Source: Ignelater luminosus
Lineage: Eukaryota > Arthropoda > Insecta > Coleoptera > Elateridae
DNA length: 64,000 nt
Direction: 5' to 3'
NCBI GenBank assembly: GCA_011009095.1
Contig: VTPC01002314.1
Coordinates: 32,617 to 96,616, forward strand
Shown here: piece by piece, positions 11,996-25,800 of the stretch
Numbering within the stretch: the first letter of the stretch is position 1
How the letters are laid out: each line of letters starts with the position of its first letter
Position numbers and translations under genes: made by a program
Notes under the pieces: generated by a model
Told to the model about the DNA's origin: nothing
Database searches by the model: none
Seen by the model: the letters and a program-made list of their open reading frames with translations, nothing else

Positions 11996-12203
11996 TGTTG
12001 GAAATGCAGAAAAATATTGTATTTAAGTATTTGTTAGTTTTTAAAAATAGACCACACGGTCATTAAAATCTCCGTCGCTTTGCTTGTAATTTTATTGCTT
12101 TTGCAGGCAGTCAATTCTGTACATGCAAAGAGGAAGGACCTTTTTACTTATTTTCTATTAACAATAAACGTTTAACACACTTTTGCATTTTATTATTTCA
12201 ACA
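11996..12203 (+). repeat. 3' long terminal repeat of the copia element
   Basis: This is the second copy of the 208-bp LTR, again TGTTG to CAACA, followed directly by the AGGAC target duplication. It is nearly identical to the 5' LTR (four differences by eye), which identifies the element as full-length rather than a solo LTR. Confidence 0.95.
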
Positions 12204-12208
12204 AGGAC

Positions 12209-15200
12209 AACAACTTCCAAGATTAATAAAGTCTGCAATTTCATAGCAAACGAATCCAAGATTTTTTTTTCAGTTTTTGCAAGCAAAACCGTGTATTTCA
12301 ACCACATCGGATTTGACATGGTACAAATCCCAAACCTTTTTGACGCCCGAGAAATAATAATTTTGGAGAAACTTCAAGTCCCAAATAGAGAATACTTTAG
12401 ACATCTATTTTGGTCTGATCAGTCCATACAACACTTTTCCACTCATTAATTGTCCAGTTTCCATAATTTTCACAAAAGTTTCTTCGTAGTGCCTTATGCC
12501 TTGAGATCAGTTTCGGTTTTTTTGATCTTTTTAGCTTTAAAAACCCATATTTTTGAGTTGTTTCGTACAGTTACTTTAACATAATAGTTATTTTCTAGTT
12601 CTTTTTTCATTTATCTACTTATTAGTAGGAGATGCATCTATGTCATAACATGGGCATCAGGACCAAATTGGTCGAATTAGCTTGTATACGAAAAAACAAA
12701 GCACGTTTGTATATTACACAACTTGACTATTAAGACTTAACTATTTTGATCAAATATCTGCTATCAAGTTAGTTTACAGTAATCGATTTACCTTGATAGA
12801 AACCAATTCAACCCCTAGATGACCCCGATGCTTGTGTATGATCTATGTGGATATAAGTTTTAATTACCAATGCTTGGATTTCCAAAATATTTTGTAGATC
12901 TTCATAAACTTATGGCCAAATGATCATTTGTTTTAGTTGTTTGTTTTTCAAGCTCTTATTGACAAAACAATTATCTTGGCCAGACTGTTCAAAACTGCTC
13001 ATCTAATGACATTGCCGCAGATGTCGTCGTCGTTGCTGTCCGTGTGCATTAATCGACGGGTGCACTACCCCTAACAAGCTGTTCACACTCAATAACAAGT
13101 CGCAGCTATAGGAAAGCAAGCAAACAAACAAACAAAACCGAGTACTATCGTTGGTTGTCTTGTGTTAAGGTATGCTTTAACCACCTGGATCGAATTGAAC
13201 TACTTCAACTACTGCACTGACCAGCAAAATGAAGCCTAGTTGAGTTTACGCAAATGCAATACAAATAGTTTTGTTTTCTAAACAGTGCAAAAACATAACA
13301 TCTTACATACAACAATAAAATTTATTTATTTTGCTTATGTTGCACGGTTGCAAGAAGCAATTTTCTTGGGAAGGTGCAAGTCATGAATGGTTGAAAAAAG
13401 AAAACTTAATATGGCTTGGTCAAAACCCTGTAGAGTTTCTCATCAGTCATCACTTCCCAATAAATAAAACTAATTGAAAGATAGGACTAGTTAGTTTTGC
13501 TACCATAGACTTATATCTGTTTTATTAACCATGAAAGGAAAACTTTTCAAATATTAATTTTTGATTTAAAATGAGTGATGCAGTACTACAAACTTGGTTT
13601 TTCTATCTACAGACGAAGGAGTCATCAGTCGAAAACTAAGTTCAGACAATTATTTTGCTTCGGTGGTCTTTAGCGATAAGTTTTTTAAGAAAAGTTCCTG
13701 CAGAAGCAGCATGAGCCACGGTTCTGATGGGATAGTTTGTTACTCCATTGGATGGGGTTAAGGTATAAATATGTTCCAGAATCGAGGTTCTGGTTGAACT
13801 TGTGCTCTTCTATTCCTCCCGTTTTTCGTTATTGTTTGGAAGCTATCAGTGTGTCTGAAAACACTACAGTTTACAAAGACTACTGCTGCTTCTCAGTAAA
13901 GATACTATAATCATGATGATAGTGTTGCAGTTACTGTATCATGGAGAAACATCATTATTCTACCCGATAAGGCTCGGTAAATTTATGGTTAAATGCAAAA
14001 TTAGAATTTTAACAAAATACACATTTTAATATTGAACGTTCTTTGTCTTTTAAAACTGCTTTAAAGACATTAGTCATTAAGTGTTTTCCGAAAAACATCT
14101 TGTTCTCTTATAGAATCTCCAAAGCTTCCTTACAGCATAAAGTTCCTTAACTAATAATTGCAACTTGACCCACTCCAATCTTAATTTCTAGTATTATAGT
14201 GCAAAATCTAGGAGGCGCTCGTGAAATCTCAAGGGATGTTCAGCACCCTCTGTATACTTACGATCCGTATATAAATGATAGAGGATGGATCTTATTCGCC
14301 TTAACAAAGTACCAACTCGTTATTGTAGAGAACAGAATGGACAGCCAGCTATTTATTATTGACACCTTCGCTTTGTCACTGCCACTTAACGAGGTGAGCC
14401 TCTTTTAGGTCTACGTCTGTTGGTTAATGAATGAAGATTGAATTTCTCACTTTTAATAAATAAATTCAGACTACTTTTTTTTGATAACAACCTTGATAAG
14501 TTAGTATACTTTAACATTTCAAATTCTATGCGGAAATATGAAGGAAAAGTTCACCTTTTTGTCAATGTTATAGTATTAGACATAATAAATGTTTTAAATG
14601 CAAGAATTAGTACAAACAATTGGGAACAAGTCTTAAATAAAGTATTTATTTTTAAACATACAGTTTAACCTAGATTAAGTAAAATTAAAGTAAAATATTT
14701 TTCTTGCTCGACTTTTACTTTCGGTTTATATATTATTTGTTAAGTCTACCGAGTCAGTATAATAATCCATATATTAGTTCTGGTGGCCAGTTGTGTAGGC
14801 GCCGATGTTTATGATTTCTTCTTTGTATAACAGCCACCATGGATACTTTAATTTTCAAACACCACAGGTCAACTACTATAATAAACAATAAATTGGTGAA
14901 TGACTCATTGACATTGTCAGTAGCTATTATGACTTACCAGACGTCCTGATTGTAATTATTTTCGAAACTAGTCTTAATCATGAATGAAACAAATAAATAT
15001 GTAGTAGTACATAATAATGTGTTTCGCAATTTCCTATGTGGAATTACTGGACTTGTCAAAAAATGATTTTTCTCTTACGTATGTGAGTCATTGACCACGT
15101 AACTATTTTTCCCGTAGGGTTCATCAATATCATATAATAGATGCAATAAAAGAAGTCCAATAAATAAATAAACGGTAACTTGAACCATCAGTGGAATTCC

Positions 15201-18200
15201 GTTTTGCAGGTTGTTATAGAGCAGGTGGCTGGTTTCATCTTCACGGAAGTAAACATTTAAAGCCCATGAATAGTGCTTACCCGACATTTTTTGTATGATT
15301 AATCTTTCGCTATTTTTAGCTTTCCGGGACTTTTTGACGTGTCAGCAATTTAGAGTAGTTAAAATATCATCAGTCAAATTGTGTTTTTTAGTTCCCAAAA
15401 AAATAATAACAAATCTATAATTAAGGAATGCATCGACATTATTGAATTTTAAATTTAGATCAGAAGATTTTGTTGATTTTCAATTTAGAGCAATTTTCAT
15501 CAAAGAAATTTCTTCGTCTCGTCTTCTAGTAAAAATATTTATTTCCACAGTTTGACAGAAATAGTATCTTTAGCTTAAAGAAACACATTAGTAGGAGATA
15601 AATTTGGGATTTAAAAAGTTAAATTATGACTACTCGATAGGGGCTATCTTGGAATGTTAGGCATAAACACATCTGACAGGTCTGTTTTGCGTCTTTAAAA
15701 GAGGCATTCTAGGTGCGTTACCCTTTGGGGGTTTCTTGCACCAAAAGGCCTGCATTAAACACAACGCAACCAGCCGAGGCACACGTGTTTGTGTATTAAA
15801 TTCACAATGGATATCAGGTGCGTAGAGAGAATGTGGGATGTTATTTGATCACCCTTGGGTTTTTTGTTTTTACTTTCTTTTGTTACCTATATTTTGTTTT
15901 TAATCAACAGGCTTCAGCTGTTTCGATGCAATCCTTTTTTGCATATCTTATTACTTTAATAGAAAGGTTATAAATATTACTATAATTTTATTTCACATTA
16001 TATTACAAAGTCTATTGTAAACAATGACTATAAACAAAATGCAAATAAAGACAATAAATATGTACATAATCCATTGACTGTGATGCAACGTTTAGGAATG
16101 CAGTGACGGTAAAAAAAAACGCAAAAGTCGCCGATAATCAGCAGAACCAGATTCCTCGGTCGACCTTCTTTAGCACGCATCTTGCGACTGTCTGATGAAT
16201 TAAAGCAAAAGATGTAAAGTCGCCTTGTGCGGTTAGCTATATTTACATACCATACACACATACAATTTTCTTGTATACTGAAGTTTAATGCAAATGTTGC
16301 TATTCAAGTACCAGGTAGGTTCATAACCTATTAATGTGCCTATCAATTTCCAAAGAAGGGATTTTACACAGAAACAGAATAGTGAGGATTGCGTATATTA
16401 TTTGATAATTGATACTAGCGTGATGTGAATGGTCGGTATTAAAACAAAAGGGCATTGAAATAGAGTTACATTGAAGTTAAATGTTTTTATCCGGCCATTT
16501 TACTATAATAACGTCGTCGGTTACACTTTTCTACGATATTTCCTAAAATTAATTTTAAGTGCACTTTCGAGTGATTTTCCCACACTTTGATAATTTACAG
16601 TACAAAAGCATGTTATACTTCCATTAACTACAAATTATTCCTGTTAATTACTTCAGACTGAAAGTTACTGCAGCTAGGACATATTTATTAGAACACTTGT
16701 TCTAAAGTGATTTCCATCACAATACTAGAACAAAGAATACGTGGTGCAATACGAAAGTGCACTAATGGTATCTTGGAAGCTACGAAGAGGGTTATCTGGC
16801 CAAAATATTTGCTCGTGAGACGTAATTGTCGAAACCGTTGCCAATGTTATGAATAACGCATTGAAATAACTCAAGCTCGAAAATACATTGCTTTTCCTCG
16901 GATATCTTCTTGATACGCTGATGGAGTGGTTTGTTGTGAACAAGAACCATTGTTAAGTTTATCAAGAATCAGCCAAGATATCAGCTCTGTTAAAAGAGGC
17001 CATTCATGTCAACTTTTAGAGTTTTGACCTACCAACATTCACGTTATATTACACCATTATTAGTGTACTAAAAATTAATATTTAACCCTTCTTGTTTTTG
17101 GAGACAGTCAAGCTGCGTAACACCATGATAGGCATGCAACTCTGGTTACCCCACCATAAACTGGATGGTACCCAATAAGTCTCCATTATCACCGACGATT
17201 GGGCACTGACATGGGGAAGATTATATATTTAATACTGAGAGATCATGAAGATATACATCAATCTGTCAGTGACCTTCCAGATTTACATTCTGGCAGAAAT
17301 CTTTGTCTATAGCTATATCTTCTATTTGACGGTAGATTATTATTCAGAAAATTCATAAAAGATTCAATAACTTATATGTACAGCTTTCTTCTGTTGGTTT
17401 GTCAGAATCTAAATATCTGAAGTGTCACAGTTTTGCCGTATTCATCTATTTTGGAAATTAAATGCATTTCAAAATAATGTTTCCGATACTTAGCTAATTC
17501 TTGATTAAAATTCAAAAGCAGAATTGTGAAATGTGAAATAAGAAGTTTCGTATTTTGCAAGCTTTTTAATGTTAACAAAATCCTTAATAAATAGGAATGG
17601 GACCATAATGGCTGAGAGATACAAAAACGTCATCAGTTTTACAAATTTGTACTCTTAAATAATAAGAGAATAACAATAATGAGAAGTTGTAGCAAAAATA
17701 GGAGAGACTAAAGCCTGACGTAGACCTTACAGCGCTTCCCTTCGTAAGATTACCGCTTGGAAGTTTTTGAACTTCGGCCTTTTATACCAGTGCATTTCCC
17801 TAGAAACTGGAAAGATACTTCTTTGTCCTTTCTGCATTTAGGGTATAAGGGATCTTCTTACATTTAGAACCTCTGATTTCTTTCATTACTCAGATCAATG
17901 TAATCAGATTAAATTTCTGTTTCTCGCCCATTTATCATTTTGCGAATATTTAGAATTAAGGCTGGCGATTTTTTATTTCCATGAACTCTGCTGCGCTCAG
18001 GAATTTGGTGGAGATCCAAAGCATCTTCACACTTTTAAACAGATTGTTGTTAGTGCCATACGACAGAACAAATGTAAAAGTTTTGCTTCATCATCCTTTC
18101 TCTAGAGACTTGTGATCCATGCGGGAGCTGTACATACAAAAGACAAGCAAGTCCTATTGAGATTTCAGCTGTTTTCTTTGGAATAATGAGAGCCCCCTTA

Positions 18201-20694
18201 ACCATTCTTGCGCTTTGGTTAACCTATAGGTACTGAAGAAAGTTAGTTTTCGACCAACTCAGCTAATCTAGCTTGTCTGTTTATTCTTTTGCTTGGTGTC
18301 TCACATTTTGTAAACCGCTATGACATTTTTCTTGAGGTTGTTGGAGTCATCCTCGTTGTTTGGTAATGACCAAACAGCCCAGTTTTGATTCTTTACTAAT
18401 ATTTAGGTCAGTAATAGTTCGCTCGGCTACTAGATCTAGCTACCTGGAAAACCTGGAGATTTTAGAAAAGACATGGAATTTATTTATTTAGCAGAGAAGA
18501 GTAAGGAAAATTGCCTAAAAGCCTCGGGGAGTTTGTCTAAAAACAAAGAAGTCGGGGAAATCCCAATGACGAGAGCAAACTTACAATATCCAAAAGCTCC
18601 ATGATGTAGGATCTGTACCCTAACTTCAAGAAACTTACTGACAATAAAAGTTGTGTTTTATCAAGAGCTTGGTATTAGTCTCAAAGTAAAATCATAGTTC
18701 TTTTCTGTTGTTAACTCCTCTTCGGTTTCAATGGAAAAGATGATAATTGGGGGGGGGGTATGATAAGGCGCGATGTCTGACCTGATCAAGCCGGGAGACT
18801 GGAAAAAATTTAGTGATTGAGATTGGAAGAATCCAAAGTGACATGCTCGATACAGTCATATTATGCTAGATGTTTGATATAAAATTGAACTCGACCCTTT
18901 TCGTTTTCTCCCCTCCCTAGTTTACTTTCGCTTTTCTTCCTTTCAGTGTTCATCAGACCATACGTATCCTAATATCTGATTTTGCCTCTGATTCTATTTC
19001 TCCTCATCTTTACTACTACTGGTTCAGTCTTTTCTTTACTTTTTATGCTTCATTTATCTCTCACCTTAGGTTTTATGGCGCTACTTGACTTGACAAAGAC
19101 TATTTATCCGAACAAAGGCAAAGTCTTTGTCTAAAAGCCAAGTCTTAAATAAATAATCTGGATGAAGCGATGACATCTGCAAATCAGTATTTATGGTATG
19201 TTACTTGACACTTCTTAATTATAATTAATTCCATTGTTTGAGTTACTATACTTTTGATGTCTCTTTCTCTCTTTTTTTACTTCTACCTATCCTGAAGTAT
19301 GTTTGTACTGTCATTGAATTCACTGTCATTAGCCAGAAAATATTTTGATGAAAGATGTAAATTTAAAGTTTTTGATCCTGCTTGTTTTATCTCATTATCC
19401 CTGTTATCTGCTGTAAATACCGTAGCCGGTGAAGACCGCCGTCAATTCTTTGATCTTGTTTAAATACGGGAATAAGTTGCTGTATAATAATTATCTTTGT
19501 TGTCTAAACAACAGTATACCCTGGATTTGATAATCACTGCCAAGAGCCAGCAGAATATTTGAGTATTGATTATCTAACTCTTGCCTATCATTCCGTGACA
19601 GTTGCCAAAAATCGTCTTGTCAACATGCGATTTCCAAATTAATTTACTAAAGTCGCTCCTTAGTAGTTAATCTCTGCTCAAGTTGTAAGAAGTCTACCGT
19701 ACAACGTAGCGTTTAGGCGTTCTATGTTTTTGTTTTCTTCATTTTCATCGCATCGTCTTTCAATAATTTCAGAGGCTACTTGCATGCATGTTTGAAGATA
19801 GAAGATGGCACTCAACAGATCGTTCATCGACACTGCGGATTAAAGCAGCCTTAACTCTACTTTCTTCTAGTGGGTACCGTTTGGGAATCAAAAACGTCGA
19901 TATAGCAAAAGTTTTCAGAGCACAGGGAAAAGGGTGATGCTGGCATTAGAACTTGTATAATTTTTCATTATAGATTCCTTGTGCGTAGCCTATAGGGCCA
20001 GCATAACTTGTAGGGCGAGCAGACAGCCGCACAAGGGCAACCAGATTTCTGGGACAGCTAACACTTAATAAAGCTAATACGACTTTTCTAAAGTTTTTTT
20101 TTCTATTTCTGTTGAATGAGAAGTCCAGGGGCTTCTTGAGCACAGCTGGAAAAAGTGTCTGGCTTTGGGCAGTAGACTTGTAAGAACTTGCAGATCCAAA
20201 CAAGTCCGGGGCTTTGTAAGAACCTGTACGGCTGGGAAACTTTAGGATTTTACAAAGATCGGAAGCCTGAAAGAACCTATGAAATCTGAATGTTTGCAGA
20301 AACTTTCATGAATAAGTACTGTACAAGAGAGAATTTAGAAGTGTCACTGTTATCAGACCACAGATTTTATTGAAATTTCGAAATAAAAATCTTTTGGCAA
20401 ACGCAATGGTTTTTCATTTGCTCGTTTATACAAATATGTTTCTTTAACTGAATACCTTTTGAAGGTCATTCTCATTGACTAATTTATTTCATCATCCTCA
20501 GACTGAATGCTCGATTCTATAACGGATCAGAGAATTTTAATTTGTTATGTTTAGACCGTTATGGGATTACATGCAAAGCGCATGTGTTGTGTTTAGAATG
20601 ATATAATGTTCTTCTCTAAACGGTTTCTAATAAATTTAACCCCGAAAAGCTTCTAAATTGAGAGCAGTGCTATTGTAACTATTTGGGCCTATGA
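12209..20694. other. Gene-free AT-rich DNA upstream of canoe
   Basis: I see no supported coding region in this 8.5-kb stretch. All open frames are short and lack domains. A less AT-rich patch near 13010-13130 contains GTC/GTT-rich and CAAA-rich sequence and could be an untranslated exon or control region, but there is no proof. A run of ten G residues lies at 18749-18758. A 5' untranslated exon of canoe may lie in this region or further left. Confidence 0.5.
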
Positions 20695-20696
20695 TA

Positions 20697-21633
20697 TACA
20701 GGGTGATTCCGAAATAAAGGGTATCCTTTTAATAGGTGATAAGTGAGGCTATAAGAAGACAAAAAATGAAAAAATGAAGTGGATCCGTGAAAGTTGAAAA
20801 TTTTGACAATTTTCCTAAATATTAAAAACTAAAGCCGTCCCTGGTTAGAAAAAGAAAAGTGTTTCTTGTATTCTGCCCTTAAAAAGTGAAAGTTAAGGAG
20901 ATTTACGGTGTTTCTAAACCCTTGTAGTACAAGAACGAAAATTTACCAGACATGCCTATTTTCTTGGAACTAATAACGCAGGTGTAATAGCACAATGAAC
21001 AATAAATACCTTTATGAGCTATCCCCTAGACGTTTTACAACTTTTCCTTCTTAAATCTGAAGTTGAGGAGATTAAAGAAATTGGGATAGCCAGCCCCAAA
21101 TATGTTTAACATGCAGGGTTGTTGAAATGCATTAAGACAGTAAAAAAATAATAACATAATTTATGCAACGAACAATTAGACTCCAGTCTCACAAGCAAGA
21201 TTTTAATTCCTTATTATTATTTAGTCACTTGAATAGAGGAAACAATTTAAATGGCAACGGATACACATACTATACTTAAATGAAACATGCATGTGGAAGG
21301 TACTACTAACTATCGCCTCTGTATTTAATTCAGTTCAATAAATTCAACCAATTTTTTTTATGTAGCATAATGCTTATTGAAGTTTTTGGTTCTTCGGAGT
21401 TTTACAGAAAAAAATCACTAACAGTAAAATCTTAATATTTTTCCGTTTACAGATTTAAAGTAAAACTTAAAAATTTGCCCATTGGTTATTTATGGCATTG
21501 TAGAAACCAGAAAAACTATTATACCCTTCACATAAATAGCAAGCGCTACCTGCCAATGACAAGTCCAGTCAGTCAAACCCTATCGATGTTTCCACCTTTA
21601 AGAGGATACCCTTTATTTCGGAATCACCCTGTA
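20697..21633. mobile_element. 937-bp MITE with perfect 31-bp inverted repeats
   Basis: Terminal inverted repeats at 20697-20727 and 21603-21633 match perfectly over 31 bp and begin TACAGGGTGATTCCGAAAT. TA dinucleotides flank both ends (20695-20696, 21634-21635), as expected for a TA-targeting DNA transposon. The interior has no transposase-like frame, so it is a non-autonomous element, probably Tc1/mariner-like by its target. Its end sequence recurs in related form elsewhere in the window. Confidence 0.88.
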
Positions 21634-21635
21634 TA

Positions 21636-22679
21636 AGCACCTCCAATTTTCTTCTTACGGTTTTTCTTATTTGCTTTATAAAAAAATCGAATAAGCCATA
21701 CAATCCGTCCGTCCGTGGGCGTCCCCAAAAATCGTGGCTTCCAAAACTCAGTTCTCAGGAGTTTTGATAGGAATGTGGCCCTGGTTAACAGACATATTTT
21801 CTAGATTTCCTCAGTAGTATTTAAACAAAGGAATTTGGTTGTAGTGGATATTTTCAACAACACTTTCTTTCTTCTCCTTAAGTAACATAGCAGTTGCTCT
21901 ACGAATTTCTGTTAACTGTCAATGAATATGGCAGTACTTGAAAGAAGTTTTCCAAAACTTAAAAGTAATAAAGAAAATCATTTAAAATAGTACCATACCA
22001 TCAATTAGTCGAGATTTCAATTTTTTTAAAGGAGCTAATAAGATTTAGATCTAGTAAGATGTAAGGCAACGGAAAACATTTTGGACCACAGGCAGTCAAA
22101 AGCCTAGCGGCTGCCCTGATGGGTTAATGAGAATTATTTGAAATGCCAAATTTTGTTTATCAATTATTTAATTGATTCGATTTTTGTTTACATTGTTTAC
22201 ATTTCTTGGAGCTAGAGACATAATGATACAGATAAATGTAAAAAAAGAAATTCGGATACGAATATAAAAAGCAAAGTATAAAGATGCAACACTACCTATA
22301 GAAAAAATTACGGCCGAAAAGTACATAAAAGTTTATCCTTTAGTAGTACTTTTACGAGAAGACTTGGTCCATACAACAAAATTTGTAGTTTCGTTTCCCA
22401 CCATCAAGCAGTATATACATTTTAGAACTTCCAAGAAAATTGCAACGTATTTATAAAGATATCACAGCTTATTTAAGAATGCGTAAATAAATAAATAAGA
22501 TAAACCTAGTATGTATATTGATTATCGTGCTACTGTCGATGTCGCCTCTCTGGATATAAAGCAATAATTCAGTGAAAGATAAACAAACATTAAGTTTCTC
22601 AAACGATAATAAATGCCATAATCGTTTTAGAAATATTCCTAGTTAATAAATAATAATAACAGATATGTTTTGTTTCTAG
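21636..22679. other. Non-coding DNA before the first recognised canoe exon
   Basis: This AT-rich sequence contains no recognisable gene. It ends in a pyrimidine-containing splice acceptor, TTTGTTTCTAG (22669-22679), so at least the right part should be intron, with a 5' untranslated or further exon somewhere upstream. Confidence 0.55.
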
Positions 22680-22690
22680 GGTGTGCTAGA

Positions 22691-22804
22691 ATGCACGGCA
22701 GCGCGGGCGATCGTAGGGCTCTTGAAAGGGAAGCCCTACGTAACGTCATCGCCCAATGGAATGCAAATCGACTGGACCTATTTGAACTTTCCGAACCAAA
22801 CGAG
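22691..22804 (+). CDS. cno: Canoe/Afadin, exon with the N-terminus (38 codons)
   Basis: Canoe (Afadin) is a scaffold at adherens junctions that binds Ras/Rap GTPases, nectin-type receptors and actin. This exon follows an acceptor at 22678-22679 and ends at GAG|GTTAGT (donor 22805). From ATG 22691 it encodes 38 residues containing REALRNVIAQWNANRLDLFE, which matches the conserved start of insect Canoe and vertebrate Afadin. The exon ends in phase 0, exactly compatible with the exon beginning GAT TTG GAG at 48531, where the family sequence continues. The ATG is the first in the exon; the frame stays open to the acceptor, so a longer N-terminus joined from an upstream exon cannot be excluded. 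The next intron is 25.7 kb. Confidence 0.9.
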
Positions 22805-25800
22805 GTTAGTAAAAAAATAACATTATATGGTAATCATTTTTTAACACTTTCACTCTTGTTTGTTGTAATAATAGTTACAGTTGCTGATTTTAACTAGTAA
22901 TTATAATTAGTCTGTAGCTAATCTGTTACTGCGTAGAACACTTTTAATTAAAATATTTTATGGCCAATGATTATTCAGTTTTGTAATAAATATGGTAACT
23001 AACTATAAACGAATACCACTATGACATAATTATTCTCTAATCCCTAAACCTTGAATATTTATCTGGAATTACCATCCTCAGGTAATGCATAGTATTATTG
23101 TTGATGCAGTAATTAAGGATAATTTTCTTTGACTTGATCTTTATCAATCAACCTTGACCATGCATTTATTAAATAACGAACACTTGTTACACGATTCGCG
23201 TTGTCCGTTCGAAGGGTAGGGCACTTGGCAGAAGGAAATACGGTCCGATGACATACACGTCTAGGAAGCGCCCATCTTTATTGTTGCAATCCACCCAACC
23301 ATGTCTACTGTTTGTTATGTGCAGCTATCAAGTCACTACTTTAAATTTAGCCTAATTTCACTTGAAACTTGATACCGACAGCGGATGTATTTGTAAATTG
23401 AACGACTGAAGAAAGAAGATGCTTTTTGCATGCGTAATTGTTTCTGTTCTCAACGGTTCTCAACAATAAATCAGATGATTGAACATGGTTTAAATCTTTA
23501 ATTGAGAAAAGGAAGTCAAGGTTTTATGCTATTCCCCAATAGGTATTTTCTCTTTTTTTTTGTTTCTTTTTAAAATTGCAACTAAAAGAGAAAGAAAAAC
23601 GATTTCATGTGCTGCTTTCTTTGTTAACTATGTAGAAGTAAAAATTTGCCAAAAATACTTTTTAAATGTTATAAATGGGTGTGTGACGAAGCGTTTATTA
23701 ACTGTGATGCAACGAAAATTCCATACAAGCCTCTTCTTGGGCGTTGTTTCTCTTTAATGCACTTAAGACCCAATTCCGACAATTGCTTGAGAAGGTACGA
23801 AAACTCATCACGGCGCGTGGTGTAATTTCTTACATCAATAACCCATCTGTTTTTTACCTTTTCTATTTATATTCGCAGGCTGTGCAAAAATTATTCCAAA
23901 ATTATTTATCTTTTACTTTCCTTCCATTAAGAATTACTCATTATAAGTGACATATTCCCACCATTTTATTATTTATAACCACCACGGATAAAAATTAAAT
24001 CAGATAATGCAATAAAACATGTGAAGAGTGCAATTAATTTTGTTTATCCCTCAGCTTTTTTGCATAAATCTTTGTTTAATTTTAAAATATTGCTGGAAAA
24101 TTTCTTTAAAAAATGTTAATCTGGTAAACAACAACCACAACAAAGGGAACGGCGTTAGGTAGATTGTTTGTACAACTGTAGTTCTTATTATGTATAGAAT
24201 ATTCTCAGGACTTTTTTATTGGTAGCATTTTATAGAAGAAGATTAAATCTATACATTAGCAACAGTGACAGAAGATAAAATGATATAAACACAAAAATTT
24301 ATGCTTAAAAGTAAAAAATCACAGATGATTTTAGATCGAAAGTAAATTCGATAAGATTAATAGGCTTCGCGACATCCCTATTGTAGGGGAGTAGGTCTCA
24401 TCTGCGATTAGGTCTCGCCCTCCATTGGAGAATCCATAGCTGTAAATTCGTTTGCCTATGATAGATCTTCTCTATTTAACTGTAACTGATAAATGTTTAC
24501 ATTTAGATCAGTTATTCGTACTATAAGGTGTCTTAACAGTAGCCTTGCTTTTCCTGAATGAATGGATGAATAGAAATTAACCGCACAGTATTTCATAACA
24601 ACATAGAACACATTAGAATAACGTTAAATCGTGTATTCAGAATTAAAAGGATTGAATAACGTGACCGTAGTCTTCCTGTTTTATACTAAACTTGAACAAT
24701 CAAAATTCTAAAAGAAATCTGTTTTGTTTTCTAGGGCCATTGTAATATTAAGACACGAAACCGACAAAACGAACCAATATTGAATTGAAAACATTTATAA
24801 TGTGCTCTCTCGAATACTACTATTGATACAAAACATATTTACGATATAACATTAATATAGTGTCAAAAAGCAGTAACGGCTGGAGTTTTACTATTAAGAG
24901 AAGGCAACGTGCAAAATACTAAGTAAGCCATGAAGCAGCACGTTTTTTTATTGACACAAATGCGCCCCTTTTTATAACATTTGTTGGAAAGTTTTCTAAG
25001 TTTATTGTGAATAATTGTTTAGGCGTTAAAGATTTCAATAATCATATCTACAGCTCAAAGATTCAATTTTATCTTATTATACTTGTAAAATCGAGAAGAT
25101 TGTTGATCATATAAAGTGCAATTGCAAAATTGGAAGACATTTTACAACAAATAATACTAAATAACGTCGAGACTGTTTAGTTGAGACCCACATAATGCTT
25201 AATTGTTGAAATCAGCAATGAATATGAAATATAAAATATTAAAATTGTTACGACAAAACCGGGAATTAGTGACCCTGCTTCTTGGCTAACTTGGCAGGTC
25301 GAAGATAATGTGGTTCGGCAGTACATTATGTTAAAAGACGAGGTAGAGAAACGAGTCAAAAATACTGGGCACCAAGGACGATAGCCGTTGTCTCTAGATA
25401 GTAGGGCCTCGTCATAAGCCGACTATATGGGCATTTGTGAAACTCGTTAATACTTTCTTTATGCTTAAAAGAAGTGAATTCAAATGATACACCGAGTATA
25501 TCGACACTTGCTTTAATGTTAAATGCTTTGTGGCAGATAAACACCAAGAGTTCCGGATTTTGGACGGCGCGGCGCTTTCAAAGGCTGTCAAACTCCTAGT
25601 GGTTTACAGCTGATTTATATCTGCAAGAACATCAAACAAACCATCCAAACACTAAGAAAAAGTTCAGCAAGTATGTATTGTCAATAACAAGATAAAACAT
25701 TGTAGAATTTGTTACATAAAATAACTTTTGCAATACTCACTTGCAATTCTGTTATAAACCTAACGGACATATTTGCATAAACTAGTAGACTAATTTACAA

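Larger units (their letters stand above)
7699..12203 (+). mobile_element. Full-length Ty1/copia LTR retrotransposon
   Basis: A 4505-bp element is bounded by two 208-bp LTRs and by a perfect 5-bp target duplication AGGAC (7694-7698 and 12204-12208). Domain order gag, protease, integrase, reverse transcriptase, RNase H is diagnostic of copia-type elements. The copia-type primer site lies next to the 5' LTR and a purine-rich tract next to the 3' LTR. The LTRs differ at only four positions by eye, so insertion was fairly recent. Even so, the gag-pol frame has five in-frame stops and two frameshifts. It is somewhat shorter than Drosophila copia (about 5.1 kb) but has every standard domain. Confidence 0.97.

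Noticed and set aside
18749..18758. Run of ten G residues
   Set aside because: Simple homopolymer; not enough G tracts nearby to support a G-quadruplex.
25249..25440. Possible jockey RNase H remnant (readable as RQNRELVTLLLG)
   Set aside because: Only a dozen residues look similar and the rest does not follow; too weak.
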